From a virus, in IMG/VR virus record IMGVR_UViG_3300023245_000006, positions 32,704-96,703 of that record: a DNA stretch of 64,000 bases; one strand, written 5' to 3'. Of this stretch, positions 39,561 through 45,675 are shown one piece after another. The position numbers and the translations under genes were made by a program. The notes beneath the pieces are model-generated. The model made no database searches. It was given only the letters and a program-made list of their open reading frames with translations, and was not told where the DNA came from. Position 1 is the first letter of the stretch. Each line of letters starts with the position of its first letter.

Positions 39561-39638
39561 TGGCCGCTAAGATCTGATTCGAACAGATTCCCTCATTTTT
39601 TCAGAATGTCGTGCGAGTTCCAACTACACCACTTAGCG
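39561..39638 (-). tRNA. tRNA-Phe(GAA)
   Basis: Perfect acceptor CGCTAAG/CTTAGCG, anticodon loop CTGAAAA, T arm ATCTG/CAGAT, encoded CCA. Confidence 0.85.
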
Positions 39639-39651
39639 TTTTTAAATTATC

Positions 39652-39723
39652 GACTGAACCAGTTTTCTTTGAATCGCCACCACCTTCCGGCAAATCCCTT
39701 AGATGGGGAGGACTCTATCAGTC
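39652..39723 (-). ncRNA. candidate structured RNA e
   Basis: GACTGA/TCAGTC closes 72 nt with a GCC/GGC hairpin; tRNA-sized but no T arm or anticodon seen. Confidence 0.3.
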
Positions 39724-39728
39724 AAAAT

Positions 39729-39808
39729 TGGTATCCCGCGAGGATTAGCAGCCCTCATTATTTTTCCTTGGAAGGGAAACGCCATTAAGCTATTTAGGCG
39801 AGCGAGAC
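39729..39808 (-). tRNA. tRNA-Gly(TCC)
   Basis: Anticodon loop CTTCCAA in TTTCC/GGAAA, D stem CGCC/GGCG, acceptor GTCTCGC/GCGGGAT with two G-U pairs, encoded CCA. Confidence 0.78.
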
Positions 39809-39832
39809 ATATAAATGGTTAAGAGACAACTC

Positions 39833-39959
39833 TGTGATCAAATTTCTCAAAAGACTCCCCGAATTACGCATACATTTAGAGGCGCGGGGAGTATGATAAA
39901 TTGAACTGTTTAAGGTTTATCCTCTTTCGCAAACAGGGTTGCGTCATTTGATTATCACA
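39833..39959 (-). ncRNA. candidate structured RNA f
   Basis: Long-range stem TGTGAT/ATCACA with an adjoining AAAT/ATTT pairing closes about 127 nt; internal hairpin ACTCCCCG/CGGGGAGT (39854-39892) and CTGTTT/AAACAG. No reading frame. Confidence 0.45.
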
Positions 39960-40025
39960 AATAATAACGATTCGGTGAGGTAGACATTTATGAAGTCCGT
40001 CTTGTTTCCAATTCCCATCCAGACT

Positions 40026-40110
40026 TGGTGCGAACGGAGGGACTTGAACCCACACTCCTTGCGGAACCAGATCCTAAATCTGGCGCGTCTGCCGATTTCG
40101 CCACGCTCGC
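40026..40110 (-). tRNA. tRNA-Leu(TAG)
   Basis: Acceptor GCGAGCG/CGTTCGC, anticodon loop TTTAGGA in CCAGA/TCTGG, long variable arm, encoded CCA. Confidence 0.87.
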
Positions 40111-40132
40111 ATAAATACAACATTTCAAAGCA

Positions 40133-40198
40133 AGTTGCCAGCTTTCACCATAGCTTCCACCATAGAGTTTGCAATCTATTTAGCGTTTTATCGCAACT
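40133..40198 (-). pseudogene. degenerate tRNA-like sequence, 66 nt
   Basis: Acceptor AGTTGC/GCAACT pairs and an ATAGA/TCTAT stem carries an 8-nt loop with GCA, but no normal T loop is present. Confidence 0.35.
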
Positions 40199-40328
40199 GC
40201 ATAACTCAGAAAAGGTGCGGGGTTGTTGCACTTAGTCAACTATCATATACCGCGCAGAAAGTTTACGAAACAAAAAGGATTTCACGAACGTTCTTTACAG
40301 GTGGAATCGAACTAATCCCAAAGTCATA

Positions 40329-40408
40329 TGGTCGGAAATCGGGCCATCGAATCCCGCTGAATATCGTGATCCCAAATCACGCGACCACGCCAAGCAGTCC
40401 CATTTCCG
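40329..40408 (-). tRNA. tRNA-Pro(TGG)
   Basis: Perfect acceptor CGGAAAT/ATTTCCG, anticodon loop TTTGGGA in CGTGA/TCACG, encoded CCA. Confidence 0.85.
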
Positions 40409-40418
40409 TTAAAATGTA

Positions 40419-40493
40419 TGGTAGGAGATACGGCGTCTGAATCCGTTATCTGGACTTATGAAATCCGAAGTTTACCGCATAACTTAATCTCCC
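40419..40493 (-). tRNA. tRNA-Met(CAT), copy 1
   Basis: Acceptor GGGAGAT/ATCTCCT, anticodon loop TTCATAA, D stem AAGTT/AACTT, encoded CCA. Could be elongator Met or an Ile(AUA)-reading CAT tRNA. Confidence 0.82.
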
Positions 40494-40580
40494 ATTTTTA
40501 AATTGGCACTAGTCTTTCCTAGATGTCAACAGAATCGTTTTGTAGCTATTCTGAAATTAAAATTTAAATAGTAGCAAAAA

Positions 40581-40665
40581 TGGTAGCGGGGGCGGCGTTC
40601 GAATCCGATGAAAGGGCTTATTCAGTAATCACATCATGATTACTGAATGAGACCCCCGAGTTACC
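40581..40665 (-). ncRNA. tRNA-like RNA with long acceptor helix and 12-bp hairpin
   Basis: Ends pair as GGTA/TACC plus CGGGGG/CCCCCG; a perfect 12-bp hairpin (40620-40648) replaces the D/anticodon region. CCA encoded. It overlaps the 3' end of the 74-aa gene, so the hairpin could instead be its terminator. Confidence 0.35.
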
Positions 40666-40853
40666 ACCTTCTCTACCCTGCGATTAAAATGTTTCAAATA
40701 TTTTCTATAAAATTTGTTAAATTCTGGATTATCAGACACATTTAAGATCAACGCTTTGTAGCCTCTTTTCTCGCAAAAATATCGCAAGGCGGTGTTTTTT
40801 TCTTCGAAAAACCTCGTGTAGTTATTTAACGTTTCACCATGCTTCCATATCAT
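40629..40853 (-). CDS. small basic hypothetical protein, 74 aa
   Basis: Starts MIWKHGETLNNYTRFFEEKN; contains ALILNVSDNPEFNKFYRKYL and a basic C terminus. It resembles a fragment of a larger enzyme. A TAGAAGTA box lies 3 nt before the ATG. The final codons form one arm of a 12-bp hairpin. Confidence 0.5.
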   Translation of the reverse strand: MIWKHGETLNNYTRFFEEKNTALRYFCEKRGYKALILNVSDNPEFNKFYRKYLKHFNRRVEKVVTRGSHSVIMM

Positions 40854-40879
40854 TTTTACTTCTACGACTACTCAACAAA

Positions 40880-40956
40880 TGGTAGCGAGTCCTAGGAATC
40901 GAACCTAGCTCTCAAGCTTATGAAACTTGAATGGTCAACCAGACCACCTGACCGCA
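40880..40956 (-). tRNA. tRNA-Met(CAT), copy 2
   Basis: Anticodon loop TTCATAA in CAAGC/ACTTG, T arm CTAGG/CCTAG, D stem GGTC/GACC. Acceptor paired with one bulge. Confidence 0.75.
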
Positions 40957-40962
40957 ATAAAT

Positions 40963-41104
40963 TGGTGCATCCAGTGGGATTCGAACCTTCTGTGTTTATT
41001 GTCGTAACACTTCCTCATGAGGTCGTGAAACTATATTAGACTTTTTAATTGTGCGTTCCTTGGGGTCTTTCACAGATCATGATCTGATCGAACCTTGCAG
41101 CACC
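40963..41104 (-). ncRNA. candidate structured RNA g with tRNA-like 3' end
   Basis: 3' part reads like a tRNA T arm (TTCGAAT loop), acceptor strand and CCA; the 5' end pairs only as GGTGC/GCACC. Internal palindromes CCTCATGAGG and AGATCATGATCT. About 140 nt, no reading frame. Confidence 0.35.
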
Positions 41105-41119
41105 GTCTCGTTAAAAATG

Positions 41120-41159
41120 TTTTGGTGGGCGAAGAGTTGTGTTCGCCTACGCACCAAAA
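41120..41159 (-). ncRNA. strong isolated stem-loop
   Basis: TTTGGTG/CACCAAA outer stem and GGCGAA/TTCGCC inner stem with an 8-nt loop; could be a terminator or processing signal between tRNAs. Confidence 0.55.
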
Positions 41160-41165
41160 AATGTT

Positions 41166-41243
41166 TGGTCCTCCGTGCTGGCGTCGATCCAGCTACCTCG
41201 CTCTTATAAAGAGCTTGCTCTGCCAATCGTGAGCTAACGGAGG
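41166..41243 (-). tRNA. tRNA-Ile(TAT)
   Basis: Perfect acceptor ACGGAGG/CCTCCGT (plus-strand reading), anticodon loop TTTATAA, D stem GCTC/GAGC, T arm GCTGG/CCAGC, encoded CCA. Confidence 0.85.
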
Positions 41244-41256
41244 TTAGAAAATTATG

Positions 41257-41327
41257 TCTCTATAGCTGGAATCGAACCAACGAAGAGCCTTTATCAAAGG
41301 CTTATTATACCATTTAATTATACAGAG
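41257..41327 (-). tRNA. tRNA-Ile(GAT)
   Basis: Acceptor CTCTGTA/TATAGAG, anticodon loop TTGATAA in AGCCT/AGGCT, T arm GTTGG/CCAGC. The 3' end is followed by CAT. Confidence 0.83.
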
Positions 41328-41365
41328 GTTGAAAATACATCCGATCAGTTTCGCGAGACTCTACA

Positions 41366-41429
41366 TGGTAGTAATCATTGGTCGCATGAACCTTCAAACG
41401 TGCAGGCTTTATCGTTTAGATAAATTATT
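41366..41429 (-). pseudogene. degenerate tRNA
   Basis: Acceptor AATAATT/GATTACT and encoded CCA, but the centre is about 14 nt too short and the T arm is poor. Confidence 0.4.
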
Positions 41430-41433
41430 CAAA

Positions 41434-41512
41434 TGGTGCGTCGGGGGAATTTCGAAATCCCATGCGTCCTTTACCGTTTCAATCGGTTCGAAGCCGAAGC
41501 GGATACCAACGC
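41434..41512 (-). ncRNA. tRNA-like RNA, type X copy 2
   Basis: Acceptor GCGTTGG/CCGACGC, T-like arm, CCA; the centre folds as CCG/CGG around a TTCG/CGAA hairpin. Related to 35824-35902. If read as a tRNA the loop would be ATTGAAA (TGA, Ser). Confidence 0.5.
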
Positions 41513-41516
41513 GAAA

Positions 41517-41601
41517 TGGTGGGTGATCAGGAAATCGAATCCTGCGATCATTACGAGCGGGGTTTACAATCCCGACTGCCTCCTTAACAGTTTAATCACC
41601 C
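41517..41601 (-). tRNA. tRNA-Tyr(GTA)
   Basis: Perfect acceptor GGGTGAT/ATCACCC, anticodon loop TTGTAAA, long variable arm as in bacterial Tyr, encoded CCA. Confidence 0.87.
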
Positions 41602-41615
41602 AAAAATCTAAAATG

Positions 41616-41686
41616 CTCCCCGTCGTGGAATCGAACCACGCCTGTCTGGGCCAAAACCAGATGTGCAACCGATACACCTACAGGGA
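41616..41686 (-). tRNA. tRNA-Gln(TTG)
   Basis: Acceptor TCCCTGT/ACGGGGA, anticodon loop TTTTGGC in TCTGG/CCAGA, T arm CGTGG/CCACG. The 3' end is followed by CAT. Confidence 0.85.
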
Positions 41687-41705
41687 ATAATACTAAAATT
41701 TTCTA

Positions 41706-41969
41706 AGCGATAGAGTTAGATATCTACATCCAAAAATTAGACTTGGCTTTTGAGATCAATGGTATATTTCATTACTCTCCCATCTACGGGGAATCTAAAT
41801 TGTTAAATATTCAAAGAAATGATACGCGAAAATCAAAAAATGTTTCGAGGATGGTATAGAATTGTGTGTTATAAACACTACCGAACAGATGAAATTCACT
41901 GAATTGTCGTCATTAAAATATTTCCAAATTATCCAAGATAAGATTAATGAAAAATGGTGTGGTATATGA
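41706..41969 (+). pseudogene. frameshifted C-terminal relic of a homing endonuclease
   Basis: Frame 1 reads ELDIYIQKLDLAFEINGIFH then YSPIYGESKLLNIQRNDTRK; after a shift near 41830 it continues IKKCFEDGIELCVINTTEQM. This is the E-I-N-G-x-x-H-Y...E-x-K-L..I..ND-R-K...GIELCIIDT pattern of a common phage endonuclease family. The N terminus is missing. Confidence 0.7.
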
Positions 41970-42030
41970 TATTCGAAATCATCCTGTCTCTTTCACAAAG
42001 AGAAGTGCGAAACCACTACACTAATACCAC
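41955..42030 (-). tRNA. tRNA-His(GTG)
   Basis: Perfect acceptor GTGGTAT/ATACCAC, anticodon loop TTGTGAA in TCTCT/AGAGA, T arm ATGAT/ATCAT, encoded CCA. Confidence 0.87.
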
Positions 42031-42046
42031 CATAAAAACATTCAAC

Positions 42047-42081
42047 CCGTATGCACACATACGGATAGTTTCTAGAAACTA
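42047..42081. other. two tandem stem-loops
   Basis: CCGTATG/CATACGG (4-nt loop) at 42047-42064 followed by TAGTTTC/GAAACTA at 42066-42081, between tRNA-His and the next tRNA. Possible processing or termination signal. Confidence 0.5.
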
Positions 42082-42114
42082 ATAACTACACATTGTTAAG
42101 GCAAAGTATCGAAA

Positions 42115-42201
42115 TGGCATGGCTGACGGGAATCGAACCCGCTTCCCATAAGGGACACTGCTTGAAAGGCAGGTCAGACTCTCCGACTTCTGCGCAACCA
42201 C
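42115..42201 (-). tRNA. tRNA with Glu anticodon (TTC) and long variable arm
   Basis: Acceptor GTGGTTG/CAGCCAT, D stem CAGA/TCTG, anticodon loop CTTTCAA, normal T loop, CCA. The variable region folds as TCCC/GGGA (about 13 nt), a class II feature not expected for Glu. Confidence 0.78.
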
Positions 42202-42218
42202 ATATAAAGTTTTTGAAA

Positions 42219-42314
42219 TGGCATGGATATAAGAAATCGAATCTTATCGTAGTCATTTCTTCCGATTTGACACAAAGGATTTGGAGTCCTTCCGGCTACC
42301 TTAGCCTTATCCAT
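42219..42314 (-). tRNA. tRNA with Trp anticodon (CCA) and 28-nt variable arm
   Basis: Perfect acceptor ATGGATA/TATCCAT, anticodon loop CTCCAAA in AAGGA/TCCTT, T arm TAAGA/TCTTA, encoded CCA. The extra arm has a GTCA/TGAC stem. Canonical Trp tRNAs have a short variable loop. Confidence 0.8.
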
Positions 42315-42340
42315 ATATAAATGTAAACGATCATTATCAA

Positions 42341-42419
42341 TGGTGGCGCAGACAGGAGTCGAACCTGTTATCCCAAAGCTTATGAGACTTGGATTATTAT
42401 TCCGTTTCACTCCCGCGAC
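42341..42419 (-). tRNA. tRNA-Met(CAT), copy 3
   Basis: Anticodon loop CTCATAA, T arm ACAGG/CCTGT, acceptor GTCGCGG/CTGCGCC with one mismatch, encoded CCA. Confidence 0.78.
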
Positions 42420-42427
42420 AAATTGTA

Positions 42428-42448
42428 TGGAGCCAAGACGGGGAATCG
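42428..42448 (-). pseudogene. 3' remnant of a tRNA cut by the HNH gene
   Basis: CCA, discriminator, acceptor strand and T stem up to the T loop (ending at the conserved CGATT) are present; then the HNH cassette begins and the rest of the tRNA is absent. Confidence 0.4.
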
Positions 42449-42449
42449 G

Positions 42450-42457
42450 GGTAAGTA
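42450..42457 (+). promoter_or_regulatory. T4-late-like promoter box of HNH gene
   Basis: GGTAAGTA, 5 nt before the ATG at 42463. Confidence 0.55.
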
Positions 42458-42462
42458 TTAGT

Positions 42463-43170
42463 ATGAAGATGCTCGTACCAAATATTTCAGATGTTGTTCG
42501 CGGCTCAAAAGTTCCATGCGAATGCTTAAATTGTAAGAAACCTTTTTTCGTTAGTATATCACTAGCACGAAGGGGATTGAAAGGGACAAAAAGGGTCGAT
42601 TTTTGTTCCGTAGAGTGTTCACGACGAGCGAAGACTCTCACCAAGTCTATTATTTGTAAAAATTGCGGAGAAAGTCGGATTATCCAAAATAGCCAAATTG
42701 GTGATAATAATTTCTGTTCAAGGTCTTGTTCGGCAACTTTCAACAACCATTTAAGAAAAATTACTAACACTAAAACAAAAAATTGTGAGAATTGCAAAGA
42801 CTCATTTTCTTTCATCGAGAGGGAAAATCCAAGAAAATTTTGTTCGCAGATTTGCACAAGAAAATATAAACAACAAGAGTTGATTAGTAATTGGAAAGAT
42901 GGGTCCATCAATGGGTGGACGGGAAAGACTATCCGAATTAAAGTATTCGTAAGAAGATATCTTTTTGATAAATATGAAAACAAATGTTGTAAATGTGGTT
43001 GGAGTCAAATTAACCCAACTAGCAAATCTATTCCTTTGGAGGTCAACCATATTGACGGTGATGCTTTGAATTGTTCTGAGGATAACCTTGAACTAATTTG
43101 TCCAAATTGTCATAGTTTGACTCCAAACTTTAGGAGACTTAACAAGAGTGGCAAACGCAATCGATCATGA
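42463..43170 (+). CDS. zinc-finger HNH homing endonuclease, 235 aa
   Basis: Repeated Cys4-type fingers (CECLNCKKPFFV, FCSVECSRR, CKNCGESR, NFCSRSC, CENCKDSF, FCSQIC) precede an HNH core: CCKCGWSQINP, LEVNHIDGDALNCSEDNLEL then ICPNCHSLTPNF. Start 42463 (MKMLVPNISDVVRG) is set by the late box 5 nt upstream. The finger architecture resembles the nuclease at 37514 though the catalytic domains differ. Inserted among tRNAs on the opposite strand. Confidence 0.87.
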   Translation: MKMLVPNISDVVRGSKVPCECLNCKKPFFVSISLARRGLKGTKRVDFCSVECSRRAKTLTKSIICKNCGESRIIQNSQIGDNNFCSRSCSATFNNHLRKITNTKTKNCENCKDSFSFIERENPRKFCSQICTRKYKQQELISNWKDGSINGWTGKTIRIKVFVRRYLFDKYENKCCKCGWSQINPTSKSIPLEVNHIDGDALNCSEDNLELICPNCHSLTPNFRRLNKSGKRNRS

Positions 43171-43243
43171 GCTTCCTGTCGGTGTCGAACCGACTTCCCC
43201 TCATTACAAGTGAGGAATTCTAGCCAGCGTGAACTAAGGAAGC
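43170..43243 (-). tRNA. tRNA-Thr(TGT)
   Basis: Perfect acceptor GCTTCCT/AGGAAGC, anticodon loop CTTGTAA in CCTCA/TGAGG, T arm GTCGG/CCGAC. The 3' end is followed by CAT. Confidence 0.87.
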
Positions 43244-43250
43244 GTAAAAA

Positions 43251-43272
43251 GTCGGCTTCTGGTTTACCAGAT
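43251..43272. repeat. 22-bp direct repeat, copy 1 (hairpin element)
   Basis: Begins GTCGGCTTCTGG; contains TCTGGT/ACCAGA and pairs with a downstream AGCCG, giving CGGCT/AGCCG around the inner hairpin. Second copy at 43486-43507. Confidence 0.7.
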
Positions 43273-43534
43273 TACGCGAGCCGTTCGCAAGTTTCAAATT
43301 TACAAGTCCTAGCAACATTTTGATCGCGATTTTTGTTGTTGCTTCAACGGATTGTCAGACCTATTTCTGACCTATCAGATTCTCCGTCAGAGTCGATGTT
43401 TATTCCAGCCACCTACATACTAATCGACGAACTCTGTAGGTAAAAAAACAGGTGCAATCGGCCACTATGCGACCACGGCAAAAATGTCGGCTTCTGGTTT
43501 ACCAGATCATCGGGCCGAAACGATATTTAACATT
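43273..43534 (-). ncRNA. candidate structured non-coding stretch h
   Basis: About 260 nt with no gene between tRNA-Thr and tRNA-Arg, holding ACCTACA/TGTAGGT and other stems and bounded by copies of a hairpin element. Function unknown. Confidence 0.3.
43486..43507. repeat. 22-bp direct repeat, copy 2 (hairpin element)
   Basis: Identical to 43251-43272; here TCGGC pairs with downstream GCCGA around the same inner TCTGGT/ACCAGA hairpin. Confidence 0.7.
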
Positions 43535-43607
43535 TGGTATCCCTAGAAGGAGTCGAACCTTCCCTAGTTGCTTAGAAGGCATCTGTCCAGAATCCGCTGG
43601 CAGGGAT
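43535..43607 (-). tRNA. tRNA-Arg(TCT)
   Basis: Acceptor ATCCCTG/TAGGGAT, anticodon loop CTTCTAA, T arm GAAGG/CCTTC, encoded CCA. First tRNA of the array on the minus strand. Confidence 0.85.
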
Positions 43608-43614
43608 ATTTTAA

Positions 43615-44184
43615 TTATAGAATTTTTCTACTCCATCCACCATGACCTAAGAAAGAATTTTGTGGTTTATTGATCTTAAACCCCAACTTCTTTGATTTAA
43701 ACTTCTTACGGGCTGTTTTGATTAGGTCTCTTATGTCCAAGTAAGTTCTAAATGTTACCATAACCCCACGAAGAGATTCGAAGGAATGCACATTCTTCTT
43801 AAAGAGACTCGACATCTTTTTCTTCGAATTTATCGGTAAACCATTCATTTTTGAGATGAATAAATCATCTATCTCGAATTTAGTCTTCATCATTGAAATA
43901 AGTGAACGTATCTTTTTCACGCTACGGCACTTAGTTAAGAGATGCCAGCTATGAATCTTATTATGACAAGGGCGACAGATTCCGATTAAATCGGTCTCCA
44001 AATTCTCGAACGGAATACGGTCATATGTTATGTGGTGAACATCATGTGAAACGGTCACATCACAAATTCGACATACTTCATCCCTTTCCAATACAATAAG
44101 CCTCTTCTTCTTCCAATCGGGAGATACTAGATATTCGTTTCTATACTCATCCCTAGTATAGTGAATTGGATATGGATTTTTCAT
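43615..44184 (-). CDS. HNH endonuclease, 189 aa
   Basis: HNH core CRICDVTVSHDVHHITYDRI, then NLETDLIGICRPCHNKIH, with CxxC pairs binding zinc. The C terminus is basic (KKFKSKKLGFKINKPQ). Start at 44184 (MKNPYPIHYTRDEY) or at the in-frame ATG at 44199. Borders the tRNA array. Confidence 0.82.
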   Translation of the reverse strand: MKNPYPIHYTRDEYRNEYLVSPDWKKKRLIVLERDEVCRICDVTVSHDVHHITYDRIPFENLETDLIGICRPCHNKIHSWHLLTKCRSVKKIRSLISMMKTKFEIDDLFISKMNGLPINSKKKMSSLFKKNVHSFESLRGVMVTFRTYLDIRDLIKTARKKFKSKKLGFKINKPQNSFLGHGGWSRKIL

Positions 44185-44601
44185 AAAATGTGCAGACATT
44201 TACATAGTCTGCTAATATAATAACCATCTTAATGTTCATCAGTTTTTCAAGACATTTAGAACGATGGTTATTCTATAGTAGAAGTTGATGCTTCTACCCA
44301 TAGATTATTACCACACAAGATCTTTTAGATCTCCTGTCAATTGGGGGCTATTCCTATTGGAACGAATCGGAAACCATTTTTCAATATGCTTTCGAGGCAC
44401 AAGGTCCGATTTTCTTTATTATTGTTTTTTCGCCGTTCTTACCGCCACTAGAAGTGAACTAGGCTAACTAAGTCTTCTCAAAATGTTCTAAAAATTGTTT
44501 TTGTTGTTTTTCTTTCAACCCCTTTACTGTCTCATATTTTTAAGAGATTGTCAAATTTTTTTTACTTTTTCTTTTTGTTTTCAGTTTTTGGTTCCTAAAA
44601 C

Positions 44602-44627
44602 AAAAAAGGGAACCTTTTGGGTTCCCC
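44602..44627 (-). terminator. rho-independent terminator
   Basis: GGGAACC/GGTTCCC stem with a 5-nt loop followed by TTTTTT on the minus strand. It ends transcripts from the small late genes at 44664 and 44799. Confidence 0.85.
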
Positions 44628-44663
44628 GATTATTCGTCTACTATTAGATTATAATCAGGGATG

Positions 44664-44753
44664 TTACATAAAGAGCCATTCAGCGACACAATAACCTAAA
44701 CGACCTATAATCGGTTGCGGTTTATGCATTGTTGTGTTTGATCTTAACTTCAT
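44664..44753 (-). CDS. possible tiny protein, 29 aa
   Basis: Frame MKLRSNTTMHKPQPIIGRLG then YCVAEWLFM. GAGAAGG lies upstream as a possible ribosome site, a TATAAGTA late box 20 nt before the ATG and a terminator directly downstream, so a separate short transcript is likely. Confidence 0.5.
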   Translation of the reverse strand: MKLRSNTTMHKPQPIIGRLGYCVAEWLFM

Positions 44754-44773
44754 CTTATATGTCCTTCTCTATT

Positions 44774-44781
44774 TACTTATA
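44774..44781 (-). promoter_or_regulatory. T4-late-like promoter box
   Basis: TATAAGTA, 20 nt before the ATG at 44753. Confidence 0.5.
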
Positions 44782-44798
44782 CTTGAGTGTATCATTTT

Positions 44799-45122
44799 TC
44801 AACTCTTTTTAATCAACATCTGAACAATATCTGGATGATCTACCAAAAATTGAGCCACTTCATCTTTAGCTGCTTCAACATAATGAATATGACTTTTCAA
44901 AATATCCGGTCGGTTTTGATACATCGTTTGAAATTTCATTGCCGTGGTCATTGCCGACACAACAGCAATTACCGAAATAAACTCTTGAAGATTATTAGAA
45001 ACAATATCAAAAATGTTAGACCCCTGTTCCAATCCGGTTTTAAGGATCTTACCAACATTAGAAACGAGTCCCTCGTTAAAAACGGAGGACTCGTAAATTG
45101 TTCCTAGATCATCTGTGTTCAT
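44799..45122 (-). CDS. hypothetical protein, 107 aa
   Basis: Mostly helical, with a hydrophobic stretch (LQEFISVIAVVSAMTTAMKF) that may be a membrane or assembly helix. GATAAGTA late box 7 nt before the ATG, so probably late. No family recognised. Confidence 0.65.
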   Translation of the reverse strand: MNTDDLGTIYESSVFNEGLVSNVGKILKTGLEQGSNIFDIVSNNLQEFISVIAVVSAMTTAMKFQTMYQNRPDILKSHIHYVEAAKDEVAQFLVDHPDIVQMLIKKS

Positions 45123-45129
45123 TAACGAT

Positions 45130-45137
45130 TACTTATC
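45130..45137 (-). promoter_or_regulatory. T4-late-like promoter box
   Basis: GATAAGTA, 7 nt before the ATG at 45122. Confidence 0.5.
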
Positions 45138-45208
45138 ATTGTGTCGTATCGTCGTCAATAATTTCTTTATCATCATCCTAGATTACCTTATTCTAGGATG
45201 GTTTGGTT

Positions 45209-45640
45209 TTAGTGATTATCGTTATTAATAATTAGTTCGCTAGTAGGTGAAAACAAAAATCTTTCTAGATCGGATTTGCTCTGAAATGCTTCGAGAGCGG
45301 TTCCCACCGATTGGTGGTCGATGTAGGTATAGTTTTTATTAGATTCGCAACCAACGGTGAAGTCGAATACTACATCACCACAATGATATGCATCTTTAAG
45401 AATCTCGACTAACCAATTTTTAAGATTTTCGTTTCCGGTTTCCATTGCATCAACAGCAACGTAACAAATTTTGCTATAAATATCGGTAAAACTTTTATAT
45501 CCCCAACCATATTCACCACTTTCGATTACAAAAGGTTCTCCATTATAATCTATCTTTGGCATTTCGATATTCGTCCCAATTGTGAGAGAATGGCTCGATG
45601 AACTATTTGTTTCGAATGTGCTGGTTCTAATTGTTTTCAT
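45209..45640 (-). CDS. conserved phage protein of the TFETNSSSSHS type, 143 aa
   Basis: N-terminal MKTIRTSTFETNSSSSHSLT is a strongly conserved head of a phage protein family of unknown function. Acidic C terminus. Promoter-supported start. A CCTAG/CTAGG hairpin follows the stop. Confidence 0.75.
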   Translation of the reverse strand: MKTIRTSTFETNSSSSHSLTIGTNIEMPKIDYNGEPFVIESGEYGWGYKSFTDIYSKICYVAVDAMETGNENLKNWLVEILKDAYHCGDVVFDFTVGCESNKNYTYIDHQSVGTALEAFQSKSDLERFLFSPTSELIINNDNH

Positions 45641-45646
45641 TTTGAT

Positions 45647-45675
45647 AAATTATCAGATTTTATAGGTTATGTCAA
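45647..45675 (-). promoter_or_regulatory. early-type promoter
   Basis: TTGACA (45670-45675), 17 nt, TAATTT (45647-45652), 6 nt, ATG at 45640. Confidence 0.7.

Noticed and set aside
42174-42983. Minus-strand 269-codon frame
   Set aside because: Antisense to the HNH gene, whose HNH and zinc-finger motifs are clear, and it crosses tRNA genes.
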